DNA of 22,978 bases, from positions 1-22,978 of the forward strand of contig DASQSI010000355.1 in the NCBI GenBank assembly GCA_035642415.1, in the 5' to 3' direction. The translations under genes were made by a program, and so were the position numbers. This DNA comes from Rubrobacter_F sp035642415. GTDB lineage: Bacteria; Actinomycetota; Rubrobacteria; Rubrobacterales; Rubrobacteraceae. Each line of letters opens with the position of its first letter. Position 1 is the first letter of the stretch. The notes below the pieces were generated by a model, which had not been told where the DNA came from, did not search any database, and was given only the letters and a program-made list of their open reading frames with translations. This document shows positions 7,319 through 14,359 of the stretch, piece after piece.

Positions 7319-8440
7319 ATGAACACGGCGTTGTTGTCGGCTTTGCATGAGATCGAGGTGGACAAGGGGATTCCCTTCGATACGGTGAAGGACGTTCTTG
7401 AGGAGTCTCTGCTCGCCGCCTATGAGAATCGCGAGGGGGCGGTTGAAGGAGCCGAGGTGGTCTTGGATAGGGAGACTGGCGATCTTCGGGTGATAAAGGA
7501 CGGACAGGACATTACCCCACACGACTTCACCCGCATCGCCGCCCAGGTTATGCGCCAGACTTTCTACCAGCGGCTGAACGAGGTACACAACGCGCAGCTC
7601 CTTGAGGAGTACGGTGGCCGTATCGGTGAGATTGTAACTGGCATCGTCCAGCAGGCGCACAGGCGGATGACACTCGTGGACTTGGGAAGGGTAGAAGCGC
7701 TCCTTCCGGCCAGCGAGCAGGTCCCGAATGAGCGGTACGAGAACGGACAGCGCATCAAGGTATACCTGACGGAGATCCGGGAGCCGGGAAGGGGGCCGAG
7801 TCTTATAGTCAGCCGGCGGCATGAGGGGTTGCTGCGGGGGCTCTTCGAGCTGGAGGTGCCGGAGATCTATGACGGCCTCGTTGAGATTAAAGCCGTAGCC
7901 CGCGAGGCGGGTCTTCGCTCGAAGGTTGCGGTGTGGTCGAGGGAGCAGGGCATAGACCCGGTCGGTGCTTGCGTGGGACCACGAGGGAGCCGGGTGCGTG
8001 CCGTGGTCTCTGAGCTTCGCAACGAAAAGATAGATATCATCCAGTGGGACCCGGACCCCGCGCGGTTCATCGCCAAAGCACTCTCACCGTCGCGCGTTAG
8101 GGAGGTCTACCTGGATGAGGAGGAGAAGCAGGCGGAGGTCATCGTGCCGGACGACCAGCTTTCGCTAGCAATTGGCCGCGAGGGTCAGAATGCCCGGCTC
8201 GCCGTGAAGCTTACAGATTGGAAGATAGATATAAAACCCGAAAGCCAGGCCACGGAATTCGAGGAGGTACTGGAAGAAGACTGGGAACCTGACGAGTACT
8301 CGACTATGCACCGCTGTCGGGCGGTTCTCGCCAACGGTCGGAGGTGCGCGAATATGGCGTTGCCGGGATCTTTGTTCTGCGGCATCCCGTCTCACCAGGC
8401 CCAGGCCGCGGAGTTCGAGGACTTGGTAGAAGGCTCTTAG
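7319..8440 (+). CDS. nusA: Transcription termination/antitermination factor NusA with a C-terminal Cys3-His tail
   Basis: NusA binds RNA polymerase and nascent RNA to control pausing, termination and antitermination. In order there is the N-terminal polymerase-binding domain (1-~100), an S1 domain starting at GRIGEIVTGIV, and two KH domains with loops GPRG at 220-223 and GREG at 286-289. The KH part ends near residue 305. An acidic linker then leads to CRAVLANGRRC, MALPGSLFC and GIPSH, a likely metal site of Cys333, Cys343, Cys354 and His359. That tail is not part of the standard NusA core. The ATG at 7319 has AAGGAGG at 7300-7306; in-frame codons upstream lie within rimP and encode no NusA sequence. 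The length is 373 residues. ylxR is missing downstream. Confidence 0.95.
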   Translation: MNTALLSALHEIEVDKGIPFDTVKDVLEESLLAAYENREGAVEGAEVVLDRETGDLRVIKDGQDITPHDFTRIAAQVMRQTFYQRLNEVHNAQLLEEYGGRIGEIVTGIVQQAHRRMTLVDLGRVEALLPASEQVPNERYENGQRIKVYLTEIREPGRGPSLIVSRRHEGLLRGLFELEVPEIYDGLVEIKAVAREAGLRSKVAVWSREQGIDPVGACVGPRGSRVRAVVSELRNEKIDIIQWDPDPARFIAKALSPSRVREVYLDEEEKQAEVIVPDDQLSLAIGREGQNARLAVKLTDWKIDIKPESQATEFEEVLEEDWEPDEYSTMHRCRAVLANGRRCANMALPGSLFCGIPSHQAQAAEFEDLVEGS

Positions 8441-8448
8441 GGGGTTAG

Positions 8449-10566
8449 ATGGGCAAGCGTGTGTACGAGATAGCCCGTGAGCTATCGCTCGGAACAAAGG
8501 AAGTTATAGAACGTCTCAAGAACGAGGGCGTAGAGGTCAAGAACAACTTTTCTATGGTCGAGGAGCCTGTCTACAAACGGGTTTTTGGTCAGGATGATCA
8601 GACGAGCGTGACGGTTGGCGCTGATGGGGCTCAAAACGGGCAAGCAAGCCAGCGAGAGTTTGCAAGGGAGGCACGTGAAGGAGGCAAGGGTAGCCGCAAA
8701 CGGCGCCGGGTGGTCATAGATGCCAGCGCTACCAGCCGGGGACCACGGCCGGGCGCCACGGCCGAGACGCAACCCAAGAAGCCTGCACGGGCGCCCAGCC
8801 AAACTGAAGCGAAGCGGGAACAAAAAACGGCGGTCAAGGTCGAGCCCGGTGCGACGGTCAAGGACATGGCGGATGCGCTGGGAATCCCGCCGGCCCGGGT
8901 CATCAAGGTTCTCATGTCCTTGGGCGAGATGAAAACCGTTACTCAGACGCTTTCGACCGAGGAGATAGAGCTCGTCGCCGACGATATGGGAATCGAGGTT
9001 GAGATCGGGGCCGCCGAGGAACTTGAGGAGGAGGATCTTGGTGCCCAGGATGAGCCGGAGGATCTGGTTGAGAAGCCACCGGTTGTGACCGTGATGGGTC
9101 ACGTAGATCACGGGAAGACTTCGCTCTTGGACCGCATCCGCGCGTCGAACGTCCAATCCGGCGAGGCGGGAGGCATTACCCAGCATATCGGCGCCTACCA
9201 AGTAACGAGTGGCGACGGCAAGAAGATCACCTTTATTGACACCCCAGGCCACGAGGCGTTTACCGAGATGCGGGCTCGTGGCGCTAAGGTCACGGACATC
9301 GTCGTCCTCGTCGTCGCCGCCGACGACGGGGTAATGCCTCAAACCGAGGAGGCTGTAGAGCACGCTAGGGCAGCGGAGGTTCCTATCGTCGTTGCGCTCA
9401 ACAAGATCGATGTGCCGAACGCCAACCCCGACCGAGTTCTGGGACAGCTCTCCGAGAGAGGTCTCGTGCCGGAGCTTTATGGAGGTGAGACGGTGACGGT
9501 GCCGGTCTCGGCCAAGACCGGCGAGGGGATAGATGAGCTTTTGGAGAACATCCTCATCGTTGCAGAACTCGAGGATCTGAAGGCGAACCCGAAAGCGCCA
9601 GCGAGTGGATATGTGATCGAGAGTGAACGAGATCCGGGCCGAGGCCCAGTAGCGACACTCCTCATCAACCGAGGCATGCTCCGCAAGGGGGATGTCGTGC
9701 TTGCGGGGACGGCCTACGGACGGGTTAGGGCGATGTTCGACTACAAGGGCAAGCGGGTTAAGGAGGTGGGGCCTGGAACCCCGGCGGAGATCTTGGGGCT
9801 CTCGGGTGTTCCCGAGGCTGGTACACGCTTCGAGGTCATGAGCCACGAGCGAACCGCTCGTGACAAGGCCGAGCAGGCCGAGGCCGCTTTCAGGCGCCAA
9901 GAACTTGCCCAAGGAGGTCCTAGGCGTACGCTTGAGCAGCTCCTCGGCGAGGGTGGGATGCAGGATCTGAACCTCGTTATTAAGGCGGACGTTGCAGGGA
10001 GTGTGGAGGCCTTGAAGGAGGCGTTGTCTAGGCTTTCTACCGACGAGGTACGGATCAACATTGTGCGCTCGGGTGTAGGAGCTATCGCGGACTCGGACGT
10101 GATGCTTGGATCGGCGAGCGGCGGCATCGTGCTGGGCTTCAATGTCCGGCCTACGAATACAGCCAAGCAGGTCGCTGAGAGGGAGAAGGTAGAGATACGA
10201 ACTTATAACGTGATCTACAAGGCGCTCGAGGACATTGAGGCTGCCATGCGCGGTATGCTCGCTCCCGAAACCGAGGAGAGGGAGACAGCCACGGCCGAGG
10301 TTCGGCAGACGTTTAGGGTTCCGAACGTGGGTGTCGTCGCGGGCTGCTATGTAACGAGTGGTGAGGCCTCTCGCAACAACCGTGTCCGCGTGGTTCGGGA
10401 TGGCACGGTGATCTACGAGGGACAGATAGCCTCTTTGAAGCGCTTTAAGGACGACGTCCGCTCGGTGCGGGCGGGCTTCGAGTGCGGCGTTGGCGTCGAG
10501 AATTTCAATGACGTTAAGGAAGGGGATATCCTAGAGTTCTTCGAGGTCGTCGAGGTTCCGAGGTAG
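8449..10566 (+). CDS. infB: Translation initiation factor IF-2
   Basis: IF-2 is the GTPase that places initiator tRNA on the 30S subunit and promotes subunit joining. The 705-residue protein opens with an IF2-N domain (RVYEIARELSLGTKEVIERL), a basic low-complexity linker, and a second IF2-N domain near residues 130-185. The G domain has GHVDHGKT at 217-224, DTPGHEAFTEMRARG, NKID and SAKTGEG. Domains II to IV follow, including VAGSVEALKEAL and the C-terminal initiator-tRNA-binding part with GYVTSG-like GCYVTSGEASRN. It is shorter than many actinobacterial IF-2 proteins because the linker is short. The ATG at 8449 has GGGG four bases upstream and lies eight bases after nusA. Confidence 0.97.
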   Translation: MGKRVYEIARELSLGTKEVIERLKNEGVEVKNNFSMVEEPVYKRVFGQDDQTSVTVGADGAQNGQASQREFAREAREGGKGSRKRRRVVIDASATSRGPRPGATAETQPKKPARAPSQTEAKREQKTAVKVEPGATVKDMADALGIPPARVIKVLMSLGEMKTVTQTLSTEEIELVADDMGIEVEIGAAEELEEEDLGAQDEPEDLVEKPPVVTVMGHVDHGKTSLLDRIRASNVQSGEAGGITQHIGAYQVTSGDGKKITFIDTPGHEAFTEMRARGAKVTDIVVLVVAADDGVMPQTEEAVEHARAAEVPIVVALNKIDVPNANPDRVLGQLSERGLVPELYGGETVTVPVSAKTGEGIDELLENILIVAELEDLKANPKAPASGYVIESERDPGRGPVATLLINRGMLRKGDVVLAGTAYGRVRAMFDYKGKRVKEVGPGTPAEILGLSGVPEAGTRFEVMSHERTARDKAEQAEAAFRRQELAQGGPRRTLEQLLGEGGMQDLNLVIKADVAGSVEALKEALSRLSTDEVRINIVRSGVGAIADSDVMLGSASGGIVLGFNVRPTNTAKQVAEREKVEIRTYNVIYKALEDIEAAMRGMLAPETEERETATAEVRQTFRVPNVGVVAGCYVTSGEASRNNRVRVVRDGTVIYEGQIASLKRFKDDVRSVRAGFECGVGVENFNDVKEGDILEFFEVVEVPR

Positions 10567-10579
10567 GCTACGAGGTCCT

Positions 10580-10861
10580 TTGTTCTGTGCCGTAAGGCTA
10601 GAGCTGGAGCTACCTTTTGCCTCCAGTCTCAAGGATAAACGCCAGATATTGAGATCCCTAAAGGATCGGCTGCGCCGCAAGAACCTCTCTGTAGTGGAAG
10701 CCGACCACCAGGATTTCTGGCAGCGAGCCACCGTCGAGTTCGCACTCGCTGCAGCTAGCAGGCAGGCGGTAGAGGAGAAGCGTGCGGAGGTGTGGCGGAC
10801 CCTCTTGGATTACGAGGAGCTGGCGCTACTCGAATGGCGCGAAGAGTTCGTAAAGCTTTGA
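10580..10861 (+). CDS. ylxP: DUF503 (YlxP-like) small protein
   Basis: This 93-residue protein matches the YlxP/DUF503 family often found between infB and rbfA. The family has been tied to ribosome assembly, but its biochemical role is poorly defined. The conserved segment is LPFASSLKDKRQILRSLKDRLRRKNLS, read here in two parts: the SLKDKR block and the basic helix that follows, then ALAAASRQAVEEK. The start is TTG at 10580 with GAGG at 10572-10575, a short four-base spacer. It sits 13 bases after infB and 13 bases before rbfA, consistent with one operon. The name is given on family and position. Confidence 0.85.
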   Translation: MFCAVRLELELPFASSLKDKRQILRSLKDRLRRKNLSVVEADHQDFWQRATVEFALAAASRQAVEEKRAEVWRTLLDYEELALLEWREEFVKL

Positions 10862-10874
10862 GGGAGCCAACGCC

Positions 10875-11243
10875 TTGAGCGAACGCATCCGCAAGGTCGA
10901 GTCCCGGCTGCAAGAGATCGTCGGCGCGGAGGTCGGATCGCTTTCGGACCCGCGTATTAAAGGTCTCGTCACGGTCACCGATGTTCGGGTGAGCCCAGAC
11001 CTGAGGCAGGCTACGATTTTTTACAGTGTGCTTTCTGGTGAGGATATCGAAGGTGCCAGGGAAGGTCTGCAGAGCTCTGCCGGACGCATCCAAGCCGTAG
11101 TTGGGGCGCAGACGCGCCTGAAGCACACTCCGCGGCTGCGTTTCGAGCAAGACCCAGTCGTGGAGAACGCGAGCAGGATCGAGGCGGCTCTAAAGAAACT
11201 TAAGGGAACCAGAGAAGATGTGGCGGACACGCACGATGAATAA
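10875..11243 (+). CDS. rbfA: 30S ribosome-binding factor RbfA
   Basis: RbfA binds the 16S rRNA 5' helix and assists late 30S maturation. The 122-residue protein is of usual length. Landmarks are RIRKVESRLQEIVGAEV at the N-terminus, DPRIKGLVTVTDVRVSPDL, and the KH-like C-terminal block LKHTPRLRFEQDP. The start is TTG at 10875 with GGGAG at 10862-10866 and an eight-base spacer. It overlaps the next gene by 26 bases if that gene starts at its first ATG. Together with rimP and infB it completes a ribosome assembly and initiation operon. Confidence 0.93.
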   Translation: MSERIRKVESRLQEIVGAEVGSLSDPRIKGLVTVTDVRVSPDLRQATIFYSVLSGEDIEGAREGLQSSAGRIQAVVGAQTRLKHTPRLRFEQDPVVENASRIEAALKKLKGTREDVADTHDE

Positions 11244-12201
11244 CACCACGCGCGAGGTTGCAGATCGGCTCAGGAGCCTGGATCGGGCTGCCGTCACCAC
11301 CCATACCGGAGCTGACGGAGACGCCATAGGCTCCGCGGTCGCGCTGGTGTACTTATTGCGCTGTTTAGGTCATAAGGTTGTGTTCTGTTACGTGGAGGAG
11401 GTGCCTACCTACTTGAGGTGGCTTCTCCCTGAAGAACCCTTGCGGGAGTGTCCATCGGACTACGAGCTACTCGTGGTTGATACCTCTCGGGCTGACCGGA
11501 TCGGGGTGCCGCGCGAGCGGGAGATGAACCGGGTGCGCTTAAACCTCGACCACCACGAGGATAACCCGCTCTACGGGGAGATGAACCTTGTCGACGCTAA
11601 AGCCGCCGCGAGTGCTCAGATCGTAGCCACACTCTACGCAGAGCTCGGTGTGCCTTTTCACAAGAAGGCAGCTGAAGCGATCTACGCGGGCGTTTTAACG
11701 GACACCGGTGGTTTCCGTTTCCGTAACGTCTCCCCCGAAACCCACGAGCTGGTCGCCGACCTCCTTCGCGCGGGTGCCGTGCCGGCTGAAGTTGACGACC
11801 GGATTAACCATACGGGTACCGTGGAGCAGCTGAACATCGTTGGCATCTCTCTGGCCAACGCCAAGCGCTTCGGTCAAGCCTTAATCTCTACCGTGGACAA
11901 CTCCGACTATGGGCGCACCGGCGCCACCGAACTCGAGTCGAAGGAGGCCATCGACCACCTTCGGACCGTGGTCGGCGTCGAGGTCGTAGCGCACCTGCGG
12001 GAAGTTGAGGGCGGCACAAAAGCTTCTTTGCGCTCAGAGAGCGTAGATGTTGGTGCGATCGCTCACGTTTTTGGTGGCGGTGGGCACCGGCTAGCGGCTG
12101 GCTATACCACGCCTAAGGCCCCACCGGAGGCCAAAAAGGAGCTGCTTAGGGCCCTAGAGGATGTCGTAGACTTGGGCGAGCCCGCCGGGGGCACCGAATA
12201 A
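11218..12201 (+). CDS. nrnA: DHH-family phosphoesterase, NrnA-like oligoribonuclease/pAp phosphatase
   Basis: NrnA-type enzymes degrade 2-5 base nano-RNAs and can hydrolyse pAp. The 327-residue product has the DHH motifs in order: HTGADGDAIGSA, VVDTSRADRIG, the name-giving DHH in LNLDHHEDN, and GVLTDTGGFRF. The C-terminal DHHA1 domain shows the GGGGHRLAAG substrate loop. The first motif has Ala where many homologues have Pro before Asp-Gly-Asp. The ATG at 11218 overlaps rbfA; ATG at 11236 would reduce the overlap to eight bases. AGAGAAG sits just before 11218. The position between rbfA and truB is conserved in many Gram-positive bacteria. The exact substrate is inferred. Confidence 0.9.
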   Translation: MWRTRTMNNTTREVADRLRSLDRAAVTTHTGADGDAIGSAVALVYLLRCLGHKVVFCYVEEVPTYLRWLLPEEPLRECPSDYELLVVDTSRADRIGVPREREMNRVRLNLDHHEDNPLYGEMNLVDAKAAASAQIVATLYAELGVPFHKKAAEAIYAGVLTDTGGFRFRNVSPETHELVADLLRAGAVPAEVDDRINHTGTVEQLNIVGISLANAKRFGQALISTVDNSDYGRTGATELESKEAIDHLRTVVGVEVVAHLREVEGGTKASLRSESVDVGAIAHVFGGGGHRLAAGYTTPKAPPEAKKELLRALEDVVDLGEPAGGTE

Positions 12202-12224
12202 CTGCGCCCACTCTCTCCGGGGCC

Positions 12225-13085
12225 TTGCTCTTGGACAAACCGTCCGGCCTTACCAGTGCCCGGGCGGTGGCTCAGGTAAAGCGCCTCTTGCCGAAGGGAA
12301 CCAAGATCGGACATACCGGCACGTTAGATCCTTTAGCCTCAGGGCTCCTCGTCCTCCTCGTCGGCCGGGCCACCCGGCTCTCCCGTTACGTGACCGGTCT
12401 TGATAAAGCCTACACCGTCACCGCCTCTTTTGGCGCCGTCTCTGACACCCTGGACGCGGACGGAAACATCACAGTCCTCAAAGACACCCTAATGCCTGGT
12501 GAGGGTGCTTTGCGCGCCGCTGCCAAACGCTTCACAGGTACTGTCCGGCAGACCCCGCCGATGGCCTCTGCCGTGAAGATCGGGGGTGTACGCCTTTACG
12601 AGGCTCATCGCCGTGGAGAAAACGTCGAACGCAAAAGCCGCATCGTGACGGTTCACTCCCTGGTCCTCGAAGCCCTTGATCCGGCCGAGAAAAGCGCAAC
12701 TTTTAGCGTCACGTGCAGCAGCGGCACCTACGTACGGGCCCTGATCTCTGACTTGGCCGAGTCTCTGGGTACAGGCTCCTACCTTACCGGCCTGCGCCGT
12801 ACCTCTGTCGGACAACTCAAGCTTGAAAATACCTCGACCCTCGAACAACTTACCTCTGCTACGATACAAGACCGCATAATACAGAAGGCAGAGGTCGTAG
12901 CGTTCTTGCCGGCAGTAAAGATTTCGGGGGGAGAGCGGGCTTTGGTGTGCAACGGGTGCAGATTGGCTGCTTCCGGGATCGAGGGTAGCTACCGGGTAGA
13001 GGCTGGCGGGGAGTTATTAGCGATTTACAGGGATGAAGAGGGCGCGCGGGGAGCACGGGCCGAGGTTGTGCTATGCGCGGGGTAG
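12225..13085 (+). CDS. truB: tRNA pseudouridine(55) synthase
   Basis: TruB makes pseudouridine 55 in the T loop of tRNAs. The motif KPSGLTS at the N-terminus, the catalytic HTGTLDPLASGLL with Asp35, the FTGTVRQTPPMASAVKIGG block, YEAHRRGE and CSSGTYVRALISDL are all present. A C-terminal PUA-like region with AVKISGGERALVCNG and LAIYRDE follows. TTG at 12225 gives 286 residues but begins right at the first conserved strand and has no good Shine-Dalgarno. The frame is open upstream to a stop at 12147 and encodes APTLSGALLLDKP, a better family match, but contains no ATG, GTG, TTG or CTG. The start is therefore unresolved. Confidence 0.93.
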   Translation: MLLDKPSGLTSARAVAQVKRLLPKGTKIGHTGTLDPLASGLLVLLVGRATRLSRYVTGLDKAYTVTASFGAVSDTLDADGNITVLKDTLMPGEGALRAAAKRFTGTVRQTPPMASAVKIGGVRLYEAHRRGENVERKSRIVTVHSLVLEALDPAEKSATFSVTCSSGTYVRALISDLAESLGTGSYLTGLRRTSVGQLKLENTSTLEQLTSATIQDRIIQKAEVVAFLPAVKISGGERALVCNGCRLAASGIEGSYRVEAGGELLAIYRDEEGARGARAEVVLCAG

Positions 13086-13966
13086 TCATTGCTTTGGGGA
13101 CCTTCGACGGGGTACACCTCGGGCACCAGGTGGTGATCCGGCGCGCAGCGGAGGAGGGGCGTAAGAGAGGTTTGCGGGTAGGTGTGGTGACCTTCGACCC
13201 CCATCCGCAGGCAGTTTTGAGACCGGGGAGCGAGCTGAAGCTATTGACGACCTTGGAAGTACGTAAAGAGATTCTGCTTGCGTGCGGGGTAGACGAGGTA
13301 CACGTGATGCGTTTCGACGAGAACCTCTCGAAGAAAAACCCCGAGGAGTTTGTGCGGGAAGTGCTCGTCGGGAAGTTCAAGGCGGCGGTAGTAGTTGTTG
13401 GTGAGAACTTCCGGTTTGGTCACAAGGCTTCTGGGAACATCGAGGACTTGCGACGACATATGCGGGAGACGGGAGGGGAGGCTTACGCTGTACCTATCTA
13501 CGCTTGTTTAGGTGAAAGTATCAACTCGACGAAGATACGCGCTCTCGTCGCCGGTGGCGAGGTGCGCGAGGCTGCGAGACTTTTAGGGAGACCTTACTCC
13601 TTGCGCGGCAAGGTCGTGGTTGGGGACAAGCGGGGGCGCGTCATCGGTTTCCCTACGGCCAACGTGTTGCCGGACGCGTGTTCTCTGGTGCCTGGGCGAG
13701 GAGTGTACGTGGGCCACGTATGGGCCGAGGCTGAGCGCTACGGAGCATGCACGAATGTTGGTGTGGCCCCTACCTTTGATCAGCGGGATAGCAGGGTCGA
13801 AGCGCACTTGTTAGATTACCAAGGCGATCTATATGGAAGGGTTGTCGAGGTCACCTTCGTCGAGCGATTACGCCCGGAAAAACGGTTCTTTGGAGCCGAC
13901 GAGCTCAAGGAGCAGATAGCGCGGGACATCGTAGAGGCTCGCAAAATCCTTAGAGAGGACGCTTGA
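13073..13966 (+). CDS. ribF: Bifunctional riboflavin kinase/FAD synthetase
   Basis: RibF phosphorylates riboflavin to FMN and adenylates FMN to FAD. The N-terminal nucleotidyltransferase domain has ALGTFDGVHLGHQVV, VVTFDPHP, VGENFRFGHKASG and INSTKIRALVAGG. The C-terminal flavokinase domain (about 180-297) has LRGKVVVGDKRGRVIGFPTAN, seen here as RGKVVVGD and then GFPTANV, and YGACTNVGVAPTF, HLLDYQGDLYG. The length of 297 residues is normal. The ATG at 13073 lies 13 bases inside truB in a different frame, with CGAGG at 13061-13065, so translation is probably coupled. rpsO follows after 70 bases. Confidence 0.96.
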   Translation: MRGVVIALGTFDGVHLGHQVVIRRAAEEGRKRGLRVGVVTFDPHPQAVLRPGSELKLLTTLEVRKEILLACGVDEVHVMRFDENLSKKNPEEFVREVLVGKFKAAVVVVGENFRFGHKASGNIEDLRRHMRETGGEAYAVPIYACLGESINSTKIRALVAGGEVREAARLLGRPYSLRGKVVVGDKRGRVIGFPTANVLPDACSLVPGRGVYVGHVWAEAERYGACTNVGVAPTFDQRDSRVEAHLLDYQGDLYGRVVEVTFVERLRPEKRFFGADELKEQIARDIVEARKILREDA

Positions 13967-13969
13967 TGG

Positions 13970-13997
13970 CCGTGGTAACATATGCGTGGTTAAACGG
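13970..13997 (+). promoter_or_regulatory. Weak imperfect hairpin in the rpsO leader
   Basis: CCGT/ACGG and TAAC/GTTA form two 4-bp stems with an internal loop, 25 bases before the rpsO Shine-Dalgarno. S15 represses its own mRNA in several bacteria through leader structures that differ between lineages. The stem is weak, and I see no convincing promoter in this 70-base gap. Confidence 0.2.
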
Positions 13998-14022
13998 TTA
14001 GATCTAGAGAGCGATAAGCAAA

Positions 14023-14028
14023 GAGGAG
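14023..14028 (+). promoter_or_regulatory. Shine-Dalgarno site that decides the rpsO start
   Basis: GAGGAG lies eight bases before TTG at 14037. It supports that TTG over an in-frame GTG at 13986, which would add 17 residues not found in S15. Confidence 0.75.
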
Positions 14029-14036
14029 AAAAGAAG

Positions 14037-14303
14037 TTGGCGGTGATTGAAAGCAAAGATGTCATAATCGAGGAGTACGCGACCCACCACGGAGATACCG
14101 GATCGCCGGAGGTTCAAGTCGCGCTACTCACAACGCGCATACAGCATCTCACGGAGCACCTGCGCGAGCACAAGCACGATTTCCACTCGAGGCGGGGCCT
14201 CTTGAAAATGGTTGGCCGACGGCGCCGTCTCCTAAAGTATCTGCAGAAGAAGGACGTCGAACGTTACCGGACGCTCATTTCCAGGCTCGGGCTGCGCAGG
14301 TAG
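14037..14303 (+). CDS. rpsO: 30S ribosomal protein S15
   Basis: S15 is a primary 16S rRNA-binding protein at the central domain of the 30S subunit. The TTG start at 14037 gives 88 residues, the standard length. Family landmarks are HHGDTGSPEVQVALLTTRI, the loop LTEHLREHKHDFHSRRGLL and LVGRRRRLLKYL, read here as MVGRRRRLLKYL. A GTG at 13986 is in frame but would add 17 unrelated residues and override the GAGGAG Shine-Dalgarno. Gene order ribF-rpsO-pnp is standard in Actinomycetota, and rpsO-pnp pairing is conserved in most bacteria. Confidence 0.95.
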   Translation: MAVIESKDVIIEEYATHHGDTGSPEVQVALLTTRIQHLTEHLREHKHDFHSRRGLLKMVGRRRRLLKYLQKKDVERYRTLISRLGLRR

Positions 14304-14359
14304 CACACGGTTCGACAAGCCTTTCTAAGATTTCATAGAAGCGTAGAGGAGAAAAGAAT

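Noticed and set aside
8482..9912. 476-codon open frame on the minus strand opposite infB
   Set aside because: A shadow of a GC-rich coding gene. It has no family motifs and infB is certain on the plus strand.
13986..14036. 17-residue N-terminal extension of S15 from GTG 13986
   Set aside because: S15 is highly conserved at about 88-89 residues and GAGGAG points to TTG 14037.
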